Assembly: GCA_018823025.1 (NCBI GenBank)
Contig: JAHJJI010000140.1
Span: forward strand, 1 to 64,000
From: Gammaproteobacteria bacterium
Lineage (GTDB): Bacteria > Pseudomonadota > Gammaproteobacteria > Burkholderiales > Sulfuricellaceae
Direction of reading: 5' to 3'
Length of the DNA: 64,000 bases
The notes beneath the pieces were generated by a model. That model had not been told where the DNA came from and did not search any database. It was given only the letters and a program-made list of their open reading frames with translations. The translations under genes and the position numbers were made by a program. Position 1 is the first letter of the stretch; each line of letters begins with the position of its first letter. Shown here in pieces: positions 11,194-22,100 of the stretch.

Positions 11194-12012
11194 ATGAAAT
11201 TTTTCCGCCCATTGTTTGTGTTCCTGTTACTGCAAATTCCCCTGAGCGCCATCGCCGCCGGACAGGCCGAACTCACCTGGTATGGCCATGCCGCCTTCAA
11301 ACTCACCACCCCTACCGGCAAGGTATTACTGATCGACCCCTGGCTCACCAACCCGGCCAACCAGAATGGCAAGGATGATCTGGCGAAGCTGGAAAAGGCC
11401 GACTTGATCCTGATCACTCACGGCCACTTCGACCATGTCGGCAACAGCGCGGAAATCGCCAGAAAGACCGGCGCCAGGCTGGTCAGCACCTTCGACCTGG
11501 GCAAGGCGATCGCCCAGTACGGCGGTTACCCGGAAAAGCAGATGGGTTTCGACACCATGGGCAACTTCGGCGGCGAGCTAACGCTACTCGATGGCGAGGT
11601 GAAAATCGCTTTCATCCCGGCCATTCATAGCTCCACGGTGATGGCACCCGACGGCAGCGCCGACAAAGACATCCACGACGGCGGCAACCCTGGCGGCTTC
11701 CTGGTTACGGTAAAAAATGGCCCGTCTATCTACCACACCGGCGACACCGACGTATTCAACGATATGACCCTGATTCGTCAATTCGGCAAAGTGGACGTGA
11801 TGCTCGCCTGCATCGGCGGCCATTTTACCATGGGGCCTGAGCGCGCTGCGGAAGCCGTCCGGCTGGTCAAACCGGGCATGGTCATACCGATGCATTTCGG
11901 CACCTTCCCGGTGCTGGATGGAACAGTGGGGAACTTTGCCAAAGCGTTGAAGAAGCTGGGTGGCAAGTCCAGGCTGCATGAAATGAAAGTGGGCGAGACA
12001 CTCAAGTTCTGA
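11194..12012 (+). CDS. Exported metallo-beta-lactamase-fold hydrolase (UPF0173-like)
   Basis: Signal peptide, LTWYGHAAFKL, LITHGHFDHVGN, IYHTGDTDVF, MVIPMHFGTFP. Confidence 0.88.
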   Translation: MKFFRPLFVFLLLQIPLSAIAAGQAELTWYGHAAFKLTTPTGKVLLIDPWLTNPANQNGKDDLAKLEKADLILITHGHFDHVGNSAEIARKTGARLVSTFDLGKAIAQYGGYPEKQMGFDTMGNFGGELTLLDGEVKIAFIPAIHSSTVMAPDGSADKDIHDGGNPGGFLVTVKNGPSIYHTGDTDVFNDMTLIRQFGKVDVMLACIGGHFTMGPERAAEAVRLVKPGMVIPMHFGTFPVLDGTVGNFAKALKKLGGKSRLHEMKVGETLKF

Positions 12013-12025
12013 GGCATATCCTCCC

Positions 12026-12062
12026 AATGAAAAACGGGCGCCAAGAGCGCCCGTTTTTCATT
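12026..12062. terminator. Bidirectional intrinsic terminator
   Basis: AATGAAAAACGGGCGCcaagaGCGCCCGTTTTTCATT between convergent genes. Confidence 0.9.
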
Positions 12063-12075
12063 GGTGCAGCCTGCG

Positions 12076-14322
12076 CTAAAGAGCCTTCACACAATCCACA
12101 TAATAGCGTGACTTCCCATTCAGTTCCTCCTTCACCAGACCGTGTATGTCGGTCTCGAAGCCAGGAAATTTCTCGTTGAATTCACGGGCGAATTTCAAAT
12201 AACGAACGATGGTTTCATTGAAGCGTTCGCCGGGGATCAGCAAGGGAATACCGGGTGGGTAGGGGGTCAGCAACACGCTGGTCACGCGCCCGGCCAAGTC
12301 GTCGATCTCGACCCGGTCGATCTCCCTGTGTGCCATGCGGGCAAAGGCATCGGTCGGCTTCATCGCCGGCACCATGTCGGACAGATACATCTCGGTAGTC
12401 AGACGCGCCACGTCGTTGGCCTTGTAGATGCCATGGATGCTATCGCTCAGTTCCCTCAGCCCCATCCGCTCGTAGCGCGGATTCTTGGCGACGAATTCGG
12501 GCAGCGCACGCCACAGAGGCTGGTTGCGGTCGTAGTCATCCTTGAACTGCTGCAGCGCGGTCAGCATGGTGTTCCAGCGGCCCTTGGTAATGCCGATGGT
12601 GAACATGATGAAAAAGGAGTAAAGGCTGGTCTTTTCCACGATCACGCCGTGCTCTGCCAGGTACTTGGTGACAATGGCCGCGGGGATCCCTGTGTCGGCA
12701 AAATCTCCGTCCACATCCAGTCCTGGCGTGATGACGGTGGATTTGATCGGGTCCAGCATGTTGAATCCCGACACGAGGTTGCCGAAGCCGTGCCAGCGGT
12801 CGCCCTGGCGCAGCATCCAGTCGTCGCGCTCGCCAATGCCTTCCTCGGCGAGATGCTCCGGTCCCCAAACCTTGAACCACCAGGAATCACCAAACTCCGC
12901 ATCCACCTTGCGCATGGCACGGCGGAAATCCAGGGCCTCGAGGATCGATTCCTCCACCAGCGAGGTGCCACCGGGCGGTTCCATCATCGCCGCCGCCACA
13001 TCGCAGGATGCGATGATGGCGTATTGCGGACTGGTGGAACTGTGCATCAGGTAGGCCTCGTTGAACACGTCGCGATCCAGCTTGCGCGCCTCGGAATCCT
13101 GAATCAGAATCTGAGATGCCTGGGACAGTCCCGCCAGCATCTTGTGGGTGGACTGGGTGGCAAAGATCATCGAGTCCTTGCAGCGCGGCCTATCCTTGCC
13201 GATGGCGTGCATGCCCTGATAGAAATCGTGGAAGGTGGCATGTGGCAGCCATGCCTCGTCAAAATGCAGAGTATCGATCTCCCCGTCCAGCATTTCCTTG
13301 AGGGTTTCCACATTGTAGAGAATCCCATCATAGGTGCTCTGGGTGAGTGTTAGCACCCGTGGCTTGGTTTTTACCCCACGCGCGAAAGGATTGGCCTCAA
13401 TCTTCTTGCGAATGTTCTCCGGCTTGAATTCTTCCAGAGGAATCGGCCCGATAATGCCGTAATGGTTGCGGGTAGGGGTAAGAAAAACCGGCACCGCACC
13501 CGTCATGATAATCGCGTGCAATATCGATTTATGGCAGTTGCGATCCACCACTACCACATCCCCCGGCGCAACCGTGGAATGCCATACCATCTTATTGGAA
13601 GTGGAAGTACCGTTGGTAACGAAAAACAGGTGGTCCGCATTGAAAATGCGCGCAGCGTTACGCTCGCTGGCCGCAACCGGGCCAGTATGGTCAAGCAGTT
13701 GGCCGAGTTCGTCCACCGCATTGCACACGTCTGCGCGCAGCAAATTCTCGCCGAAGAACTGGTGGAACATCTGTCCCACCGGACTCTTGAGAAAGGCAAC
13801 GCCGCCTGAATGACCCGGGCAGTGCCAGGAGTAGGAACCGTCGGCGGCATAATGAGTCAGCGCCCGGAAAAAAGGCGGCGCCAGGGAGTCCAGATAGTCC
13901 TTTGCTTCCCGCACCACATAGCGCGCGATGAACTCAGGCGTATCCTCGAACATATGAATAAAGCCGTGCAACTCCTTCAGCACGTCGTTGGGGATATGGC
14001 GCGAAGTACGGGTCTCGCCGTACAGAAAAATAGGGATATCTGCATTTCGGCGGCGGATTTCCACCACAAAGGCACGAATCTGCTCAACCGCCTGCTCCGC
14101 CAGTTCTGGCGTGGAGAACTCTTCATCGTCGATCGAAAGAATAAACGTCGAGGCGCGGCTCTGCTGCTGCGCAAAGGAAGTCAGGTCACCGTAACTGGTA
14201 GCACCCAACACTTCCAAGCCTTCTTCCTCAATCGCCTTGACCAGCACACGCACGCCAATACCGCTCGCATTCTCGGAACGGAAATCTTCATCGATGATGA
14301 CTACGGGGAAACGGAATCGCAT
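12076..14322 (-). CDS. PLP-dependent arginine/lysine/ornithine decarboxylase
   Basis: Wing domain plus AT_I fold; PLP-Lys motif ATQSTHKMLAGLSQAS; about 750 aa. Confidence 0.92.
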   Translation of the reverse strand: MRFRFPVVIIDEDFRSENASGIGVRVLVKAIEEEGLEVLGATSYGDLTSFAQQQSRASTFILSIDDEEFSTPELAEQAVEQIRAFVVEIRRRNADIPIFLYGETRTSRHIPNDVLKELHGFIHMFEDTPEFIARYVVREAKDYLDSLAPPFFRALTHYAADGSYSWHCPGHSGGVAFLKSPVGQMFHQFFGENLLRADVCNAVDELGQLLDHTGPVAASERNAARIFNADHLFFVTNGTSTSNKMVWHSTVAPGDVVVVDRNCHKSILHAIIMTGAVPVFLTPTRNHYGIIGPIPLEEFKPENIRKKIEANPFARGVKTKPRVLTLTQSTYDGILYNVETLKEMLDGEIDTLHFDEAWLPHATFHDFYQGMHAIGKDRPRCKDSMIFATQSTHKMLAGLSQASQILIQDSEARKLDRDVFNEAYLMHSSTSPQYAIIASCDVAAAMMEPPGGTSLVEESILEALDFRRAMRKVDAEFGDSWWFKVWGPEHLAEEGIGERDDWMLRQGDRWHGFGNLVSGFNMLDPIKSTVITPGLDVDGDFADTGIPAAIVTKYLAEHGVIVEKTSLYSFFIMFTIGITKGRWNTMLTALQQFKDDYDRNQPLWRALPEFVAKNPRYERMGLRELSDSIHGIYKANDVARLTTEMYLSDMVPAMKPTDAFARMAHREIDRVEIDDLAGRVTSVLLTPYPPGIPLLIPGERFNETIVRYLKFAREFNEKFPGFETDIHGLVKEELNGKSRYYVDCVKAL

Positions 14323-14330
14323 GGATATTT

Positions 14331-14405
14331 AGTCCTGAGTGCTGAGTGCCAAGTCCTGAGTGAGCGTGCTTTTTACTCAGCACTCATAACTCAGGACTCA
14401 GTACT
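14331..14405. repeat. Inverted intergenic repeat of the AGTCCTGAGTGCTGAGT family
   Basis: AGTCCTGAGTGCTGAGT... and ...ACTCAGCACTCATAACTCAGGACTCAGTACT; related sequence at 53412-53540. Confidence 0.75.
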
Positions 14406-14970
14406 AGATTTTAGGTAACGTTACACCGTGCTGGCCCTGATACTTTCCGCCACGGTCCTTGTATGAGGTTTCGCAAACCTCGTCCGACTCAAAAAACAGC
14501 ACCTGGGCCACGCCCTCATTGGCGTAAATCTTGGCGGGCAGCGGCGTGGTATTAGAAAATTCCAGGGTCACGTAACCTTCCCATTCAGGCTCGAATGGCG
14601 TCACGTTGACGATGATGCCGCACCGCGCATAGGTGGACTTGCCCAAACAGATCGTCAGCACGCTACGCGGAATGCGGAAATACTCGAGGGTGCGCGCGAG
14701 AACAAATGAATTGGGCGGGATAATGCAGACATCGCTTTTGACGTCGACGAAAGAATTGGGGTCGAAATTCTTGGGATCGACGATAGTGGAGTTGATGTTG
14801 GTGAATAGCTTGAATTCATCCGAGCAGCGAATATCGTAACCATAGCTGGAAGTGCCGTAAGAGACGATTTTTTTCCCGTCAACGCTCCTCACCTGCCCCG
14901 GCTCGTAGGGTTCGATCATTCCGTGCTGTTCCGCCATGCGGCGAATCCACTTGTCCGACTTTATGCTCAT
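14404..14970 (-). CDS. dcd: dCTP deaminase
   Basis: [28 protein letters not shown]...[20 protein letters not shown]. Confidence 0.97.
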   Translation of the reverse strand: MSIKSDKWIRRMAEQHGMIEPYEPGQVRSVDGKKIVSYGTSSYGYDIRCSDEFKLFTNINSTIVDPKNFDPNSFVDVKSDVCIIPPNSFVLARTLEYFRIPRSVLTICLGKSTYARCGIIVNVTPFEPEWEGYVTLEFSNTTPLPAKIYANEGVAQVLFFESDEVCETSYKDRGGKYQGQHGVTLPKI

Positions 14971-15060
14971 AAATCCAGCCTTCAGCTATCAGCAGCCAGC
15001 CACCAGCTAAAGCGGCCAGCACGAGGCTGACCGCTAAAAACCGACTACTGACTGCTTAGG

Positions 15061-16155
15061 TTACGTATTTTGAATCACAATATTGGGGAAGCGTGCGCTG
15101 AAATCCTGCGCCTGCTCGGCCACTTTAACCGCCACGCGACGTGCAATTTCCTTGTAAATCTGGGAAACGCGGCCATCAGGGTCTGCTACCACCGGCGGGT
15201 TGCCTTCATCGGTTTGCTGACGGATATTGATATCCAGCGGTAACGCGCCGAGAAACTCGACATCGAAGTCCTTGCACATTTTCTCTCCGCCGCCGGTACC
15301 GAAAAGGCGCTCTTCATGGCCGCAGTTGGTGCAGATGTGCAGACTCATGTTTTCCACGATACCCAGGATAGGGATACCCACTTTTTCAAACATTTTCAAA
15401 CCCTTACGCGCATCGATCAGGGCCACATCCTGAGGCGTGGTCACGATCACGGAGCCGGTCACCGGCACGGTTTGCGCCAAAGTCAGCTGGATATCACCGG
15501 TCCCTGGCGGCAGATCCACAACAAGGTAATCCACGTCCTTCCAGTTGGTGTCATTCAGGAGTTGTCCCAGCGCCTGGGTTACCATCGGACCGCGCCACAC
15601 CATAGGCTGGTCTGGATCGATCAGGAAGCCGATAGACATGGCCTGCAGGCCGTGGCCATTCAGCGGCTCAAGTTTTTTGCCATCCGCGGATGGCTCAGGG
15701 CGGTCATCCTTGATGCCCAGCATCAAGGGCTGGGAAGGACCATAGATGTCCGCATCGAGAATGCCTACTCGCGCGCCTTCGGCAGCCAGTGCCAGCGCCA
15801 GGTTCACTGCAGTGGTGGACTTGCCTACGCCACCCTTGCCGGAAGCCACGGCGATGATGTTCTTGATGCCCGGAATCAGTTTGACACCGCGCTGCACGCT
15901 ATGCGAAACGATGTTGGAGGATACATTGACCGTCACACCACCGACACCGGCAATGCTCTTGACCTTGTCACTAACCAGGGTGCGGATGCTTTCGAACACG
16001 CTCTTACCCGGATAGCCGAGGACGATGTCGAGCGACACCTTGTCGCCGTCGATCTTGACGTTCTTGACCGACTTGGTACTGACAAAATCCTTCTTGGTAG
16101 TAGGATCGGTAATTTCCTTCAGTGCATCTTGCACCTGCTGTTCTGACACGGACAT
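15061..16155 (-). CDS. apbC: Iron-sulfur cluster carrier ApbC/Mrp (P-loop NTPase)
   Basis: IIAVASGKGGVGKSTTAVNLALALAAEGARVGILDADIYGPSQP; ICTNCGHEE. Start taken at MSVSEQQVQDAL. Confidence 0.95.
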   Translation of the reverse strand: MSVSEQQVQDALKEITDPTTKKDFVSTKSVKNVKIDGDKVSLDIVLGYPGKSVFESIRTLVSDKVKSIAGVGGVTVNVSSNIVSHSVQRGVKLIPGIKNIIAVASGKGGVGKSTTAVNLALALAAEGARVGILDADIYGPSQPLMLGIKDDRPEPSADGKKLEPLNGHGLQAMSIGFLIDPDQPMVWRGPMVTQALGQLLNDTNWKDVDYLVVDLPPGTGDIQLTLAQTVPVTGSVIVTTPQDVALIDARKGLKMFEKVGIPILGIVENMSLHICTNCGHEERLFGTGGGEKMCKDFDVEFLGALPLDINIRQQTDEGNPPVVADPDGRVSQIYKEIARRVAVKVAEQAQDFSARFPNIVIQNT

Positions 16156-16291
16156 GCTTACTCCTTGAGTGTAACCATTTTTGCCCAATACCCATCAGGG
16201 CAAGAGGCAGAAAACGAAAGTTTAACGAATAATTGGGCTTGCTACCACGGTTTGTTACAATTGAGGTCTTTCAAGTTCCTGACAAACCGCA

Positions 16292-18406
16292 ATGAAACGC
16301 AAGATCCTGGTTACCAGCGCCCTACCCTACGCCAATGGCAGCATCCATCTTGGCCATCTGGTTGAATACATACAGACCGATATCTGGGTACGATTCCAGA
16401 AAATGCAAGGGCACGAATGTCATTACGTGTGCGCCGACGACACTCACGGCACCCCCATCATGCTGCGCGCGCAAGCCGAGGGCATCACCCCGGAAGCTCT
16501 GATCGAACGAGTCTGGCACGAACACAAGGCCGATTTCGACGGCTTCCACGTCGAATTCGACAATTATTACTCGACCAATTCCGACGAGAACCGGGAGCTG
16601 GCGCAGAATATCTACCGCTCCCTGCGCGACCAGGCCAAACTGATCACGACCAAAACCATCGAGCAGTACTACGATCCGGAAAAGGAAATGTTCCTGCCGG
16701 ACCGTTTCATCAAGGGCGAGTGCCCCAAGTGCCATGCTTTAGACCAGTACGGCGACTCCTGTGAAGTCTGCGGAGCCACCTACGCACCTACCGACCTGAT
16801 CAACCCGGTTTCGGCGGTATCCGGAGCAACGCCGGTGCGCAAGGAATCCGAGCACTACTTCTTCACGCTCGGCGCCTGTACTGATTTCCTGAAAGAGTGG
16901 ACCAACGCCGGCCATCTGCAACCGGAAGCCGCCAACAAGATGCAGGAATGGATAGGCGGCGGCCTGCAAAACTGGGATATTTCCCGCGACGCGCCCTACT
17001 TCGGCTTCGAGATTCCGGATGCGCCGGGCAAATATTTCTACGTCTGGCTCGACGCCCCGGTCGGCTATATGGCCAGCTTCAAGAATCTGTGCAATTCAAA
17101 GCAAGCGCCCTCTACCATCGCCCCCTCGCCCCTCCGGGGAGAGGGTTGGGGTGAGGGGAAAAGCCCCCCCGACTTCGACGCCTTCTGGAACGCAGAAAAA
17201 GCTGCGCAGGAAGGCACCGAGCTTTACCATTTTATCGGCAAGGACATCCTCTACTTCCACGCCCTGTTCTGGCCGGCGATGCTGGAGTTTTCCGGCCACC
17301 GCACGCCGACCGGGGTCTTCGCCCACGGCTTCCTCACTGTCAATGGCCAGAAGATGTCCAAGTCGCGCGGCACCTTCATTACCGCTGCCAGCTACCGCAA
17401 GTATCTCAACCCGGAACAGCTGCGCTACTATTTCGCCGCCAAGCTCAACAGCAGCATTGAGGACATCGACCTCAGCCTGGAAGACTTCACCGCCCGGGTG
17501 AACAGTGACCTGATCGGCAAATTCGTGAATATCGCCTCGCGCTCGGCCGGCTTCATCACCAAGCGCTTCGACGGCAAGCTCGGCGGCATGGGCGATCAGA
17601 CCCTGGCGCAACAGCTGCAGGGCGCCGCCAAGGCCATCGCTGCCCAGTATGAGGCGCGCGAATACGGCAAGGCCTTGCGCGACATCATGCGCCTGACCGA
17701 TCTCGCCAACCAGTATGTAGACGAAAACAAACCCTGGGAACTGGCCAAGCAGGAAGGAATGGAATCCCGGCTGCACGAAGCCTGCAGCGTCAGCCTCAAC
17801 CTGTTCCGCCTGCTCACCCTCTACCTCAAGCCGGTGCTGCCTAAGCTGGCAGCAGACGTGGAAGCCTTTTTCAACATCGCGCCGCTAACCTGGCAGGATG
17901 CGCAGACCCTGCTTCCAGTAGGCCACGCCATCAACCCCTACCAGCACCTGATGACCCGTATCGACCCGAAACAAGTGGAAGCCATGACCGAAGAAAACAA
18001 AGCCACCCTGGCTCCGGCAGCGGAGCACTCTCCTGCGCGCCATGCCGAGAAGCAAACACATGAAATCCAGCCGATCGCCGAAACCATCAGCATCGACGAT
18101 TTCATGAAGATCGACCTGCGCATCGCCAAAATCGTCAATGCCGAACATGTAGAAGGGGCCGACAAACTGCTGCAGCTGACGCTGGACATCGGCGAGGGGA
18201 AAACACGCAATGTATTCGCCGGCATCAAATCGGCCTATGCGCCGGAGAAGCTGATCGGCCGCCACACCGTGATGGTCGCCAATCTCGCGCCGCGCAAGAT
18301 GAAATTCGGTCTGTCGGAGGGCATGGTACTGGCCGCCAGCGGCGATGGCGGCCTGTACATTCTCAGTCCGGACGAGGGGGCCAAGCCGGGCATGCGGGTG
18401 AAATAA
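16292..18406 (+). CDS. metG: Methionyl-tRNA synthetase with repeat-derived internal segment
   Basis: [45 protein letters not shown]-terminal tRNA-binding (EMAP) domain. Confidence 0.98.
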   Translation: MKRKILVTSALPYANGSIHLGHLVEYIQTDIWVRFQKMQGHECHYVCADDTHGTPIMLRAQAEGITPEALIERVWHEHKADFDGFHVEFDNYYSTNSDENRELAQNIYRSLRDQAKLITTKTIEQYYDPEKEMFLPDRFIKGECPKCHALDQYGDSCEVCGATYAPTDLINPVSAVSGATPVRKESEHYFFTLGACTDFLKEWTNAGHLQPEAANKMQEWIGGGLQNWDISRDAPYFGFEIPDAPGKYFYVWLDAPVGYMASFKNLCNSKQAPSTIAPSPLRGEGWGEGKSPPDFDAFWNAEKAAQEGTELYHFIGKDILYFHALFWPAMLEFSGHRTPTGVFAHGFLTVNGQKMSKSRGTFITAASYRKYLNPEQLRYYFAAKLNSSIEDIDLSLEDFTARVNSDLIGKFVNIASRSAGFITKRFDGKLGGMGDQTLAQQLQGAAKAIAAQYEAREYGKALRDIMRLTDLANQYVDENKPWELAKQEGMESRLHEACSVSLNLFRLLTLYLKPVLPKLAADVEAFFNIAPLTWQDAQTLLPVGHAINPYQHLMTRIDPKQVEAMTEENKATLAPAAEHSPARHAEKQTHEIQPIAETISIDDFMKIDLRIAKIVNAEHVEGADKLLQLTLDIGEGKTRNVFAGIKSAYAPEKLIGRHTVMVANLAPRKMKFGLSEGMVLAASGDGGLYILSPDEGAKPGMRVK
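17122..17158. repeat. REP-like palindromic repeat inside metG coding sequence
   Basis: CCCCTCGCCCCTCCGGGGAGAGGGTTGGGGTGAGGGG; translated as [13 protein letters not shown]. Confidence 0.85.
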
Positions 18407-18432
18407 AAAAGGCGGCTCGAGCCGCCTTTTTT
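18405..18432. terminator. Intrinsic terminator (bidirectional)
   Basis: AAAAAAGGCGGCTCGAGCCGCCTTTTTT. Confidence 0.92.
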
Positions 18433-18449
18433 ACGCCCCTTTTTTTCGA

Positions 18450-18902
18450 TCAGGGCTTCACGTAGGCGTAGTGGTATTGCGATTGCAGCTTGGAAAGTTC
18501 CGCCACGCCCGAGGGCACAATTTGAGCTTCCGGCAACACTGTCTTGGAATCAATCTTGCGACTGACCAGTGTGTTGTTGCATACATCGAACGTCACGCCT
18601 TTTTTCTTCAGATCCTGGACAGTGATATCGTAGGGGTTCCCCTTGTCATCTCTAGCGCCTTCAAGCAGGAAATCGACACCTTTTCCATGGGTGACAATAA
18701 CAATATGTGCTTGAGGATTGGCATCAAGATGGTTTTTGACGTTTCTCATCGCTGCGCCCGCCACTGTGGAATCGTTCATATGATAAACGACGTTCTCCGG
18801 AAACCCGGCCTCAGCCGACTTGCCTCCGGTTGAGGCACAACCCGCAAGACCAAACAAGCCAGATAGTGCGATCAGCAAGAACAAGTTACGCAAACGTACC
18901 AT
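18450..18902 (-). CDS. DsrE-family-like lipoprotein
   Basis: Lipobox LFGLAGC; DsrE-like fold pattern VVYHMND...AHIVIVTHGKGVDFLL...LKKKGVTFDVCNNTL. Confidence 0.7.
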   Translation of the reverse strand: MVRLRNLFLLIALSGLFGLAGCASTGGKSAEAGFPENVVYHMNDSTVAGAAMRNVKNHLDANPQAHIVIVTHGKGVDFLLEGARDDKGNPYDITVQDLKKKGVTFDVCNNTLVSRKIDSKTVLPEAQIVPSGVAELSKLQSQYHYAYVKP

Positions 18903-19108
18903 TTTTGTCTCCTCGATAATTATTATGATTTGGCAAAAGCCCATAACTACGAAACTTCTACAGATTGCTTTTTAACTCTAGTACCGTAAATTACGGATGT
19001 ATATAGTACAAACGTACTCAATACACTGATTTTAATGCTTTTTTAGGATAACTGGATCTTGTTGGCCGGGTTGGCCAGACACCGGCAGATCAAAGGAAAC
19101 TTATATAG

Positions 19109-22100
19109 TTACTGCTGATTTTTTACCAGCTTCTCGAATTCCGGGGCTGGAATCGGCCTACTGAACAGGTATCCCTGCATGCGGTTGCACTGGAGTTGCT
19201 TCAGGTAGTCCAATTGCTCCTGGGTTTCCACACCCTCGGCAACGAGTTCCAGCATCAGGCTGCGGGCCATGGCGACAATCGCCGAAACAATGGCGACGGC
19301 ATCAACATTACCCGGAATATCCCGCACAAAAGATTGGTCAATCTTGAGGCAATCGATGGGGAAACGCCTGAGGTAGCTGAGTGAGGAATAACCGGTGCCG
19401 AAATCGTCCACCGAAAGAAATACGCCCATTTCTTCAAGTCGCTTCAATGTGCTGATTGCCGCTTCCGGATTCTGCATGATGTAGCTTTCCGTCAGTTCCA
19501 GTTCCAGGCAATCGGCAGTCAGGCCGCTTTCCTGCAAAGCCGATGCCGTCATTTCCACGATATCCTGCTGCTGGAACTGGCGTGCGGAAAGATTGACGGA
19601 GACCCGCATCCGGGCCATCCCGCCATCCTGCCAAGCCTTGTTCTGCCGGCATGCCTCGCGCAACACCCATGCGCCAATCGGCACGATCAGACCCGTCTCC
19701 TCGGCCAGCGGGATAAACTGCGCAGGGGAAACCATCCCCAACTCCGGATGCTGCCAACGCAACAGCGCTTCCATGCCGGAGATCCTCCCCGTTTCCAGGT
19801 CCACCTGAGGCTGGTAATAAAGATGCAGTTCGCTTCTTTCCAGCGCCTTGCGCAGACTGTTTTCCAGAGCCAATCGCTCGAAAGCCCTGGCATTCATATC
19901 CGAGGTAAAAAACTGGCAAGCGCTCTCCCCATGTTGCTTGGCGCGGTACATGGCGACTTCAGCGTTCTGAAGCAGGCCTTCCCTGGTCTGGTCATCGGTG
20001 GGATACAGCGTAATGCCGATGCTGGCACTAACGTAGATTTCCTTGTCGGCTACAAGGAAAGGCTGAGAGAGCACATTCAGAATTCTTGCCGCCACTTCCG
20101 CAGCCTCTTCGGGATGCCCTAAATTGGGCAGCAGGAACGCAAACTCGTCCCCGCCCCAGCGGGAAAGGGTATCCCCCACGCGCATGCAGGTAGCAAAACG
20201 GAGTGCAACTTCCTTCAGCAATAAATCACCTAGATCATGGCCGAGCGTGTCATTGATAATTTTGAATCGGTTAAGGTCGAGCAGCATCACCGCCATCAGA
20301 TGTTCAGTATGGCTCGCCTGGGCGTGGGCCAGCACCTGTCCTAGCCGGTCGTGGAACAGCAACCGGTTGGGCAGGCCGCTCAGTGCGTCGTGATTGGACT
20401 GGTGCAGAAGCCGTTCCTCGAAGCGCTTGCGCTCGCGGATGTCACGCGCGATGGTGGAAAGGAATCCTTCATGACCATCGACACCTTCGTGGGCAATGAT
20501 GACCTGAGAAACCGGAATTTCCGTGCCATCCCGGCTTAACAAGGTGGATTCGCCCTCCCACACCCCATTCTCGATCGCGAAGGGAATCGCCTCATTTCTG
20601 ATTAATCCCCAGACCCATTGAGGATAGGCTTGCAGCATGGGCAACCCGGTCACGTCTTCCCCATCAGGGACGGCCAACATGCGTTTTCCCGCCTGATTCA
20701 GGTAAACGCGCCGGCCATCCAGGGTGGAAATACTGACAAAATCCGGCGTCGCCTCTAGAATACTGGACAACTGCTGCCTTTCATTCTGTGCCTTGACCAT
20801 TTCAGTGATGTCGCGGCCGACCACCACCAAGCCCTTACGGCTACCATCAGGATTAAACAACGGCACCTTGATGACATCGAAAACCATGCTGCTGCCGCCC
20901 GGTCTCGGAATCACCTGATTTGAGCGCCTTGGCCCGCCATTGCGCCAGGCATCCTCGTCCGAGGCTGCATTGTTGTAAAAGGTCTCAGCGTAAAAATCGC
21001 TGAGCTCAGCCAGATCTGAATCTGTCTTTCCACGGAATGGCGTACCCTCGAGCTTGAGAAGCTTGAGTTTGAAATCGTTGGCTTCCAGCCAGCGACCATT
21101 GCCATCCTTGAAGCACACGATATCCGGCATGGCATTGATTAGCGTACGCAGCCGCTCTTCATTCTCCCGCAACGCCTTTCTTGCCTCCTGGCGTTCGGTC
21201 ACATCATGAAACACCAGTACTGCGCCGATGACGGCCCCGTCCCGGCTGCGGATGGGTGCCGCCGAATCTTCAATGGATATCTCGCTGCCGTCCTGACGGA
21301 TGAGGGTGGTGTGATTGGCAAGCGCGACCACCTCTCCGCTTCTCAGGCATTCCTCCACAGGGTTTTCCACTACCGCCCGGGTATACTCGTTGATCACGTT
21401 AAAAACCCGGCTCAACGGCATGCCTTGGGCATCGAGGCAGGCCCATCCACTCAACTTCTCCGCCACGGGGTTGAGATATTCGATCAAGCCTTTTTCGTCG
21501 GTCGTAATCACCCCGTCACCGATCGATATCAGGGTAACTTGGGCGCGCTCCTTTTCCTGCCATACCTGGCGTTCAGACTGACGCAGCCGTTTGTAGGGTT
21601 CCTGCACGCTGCTTACGAACACCGCACGGTAAATAAACACATACGCCAGAACCTTGTAGGCGTGGCCCATCAAATTGAAGATATCGGTGACACTGGAATA
21701 GAGCGTGAAGCATAGCTCGCTCAGCACCATGATGGAAACAGCCGCCAACAGGTAAACCGCATAATCGGGTTTAGATTTGCGCGACCCGACAAGAAAAGCA
21801 CTCACTGTCAGAAGATGGATAAATACGATGAAGTATTCGCTACCGATCTTGAAGGGGGTTAATCCTTTTCCGTCGATAAAGGTTGCCGGCAAATCGCTTT
21901 CATGGAAGAGGATGACCCAATAGACTAACAGGGCAAAACCCAGGCTAGCGACCAGCACCACATAGCGCACCCACTTGAAAGGGAAAGGCTTCCACGGCAG
22001 AACAGCCACTGACAGCAAAGCCATGGCAGCCAGAAAGCGAGCCGCCAGCCAGAAATCGATTGCCTTCTGCGGGCCGGACAGCGTAACAAAATCCGGCATG

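Noticed and set aside
12142-13353. 403-aa ORF antisense to the decarboxylase
   Set aside because: Fully overlaps a strongly supported PLP decarboxylase; His/Gln/Gly-rich composition without domain pattern.
12076-14322. Assigning the decarboxylase specifically to arginine, lysine or ornithine
   Set aside because: Substrate specificity cannot be read reliably from the sequence alone; left as the family call.
15011-15035. AGCGGCCAGC-acgag-GCTGACCGCT hairpin between apbC and dcd
   Set aside because: Plausible terminator or repeat, but contains a mismatch and lacks a U-tract; not strong enough to list as a feature.
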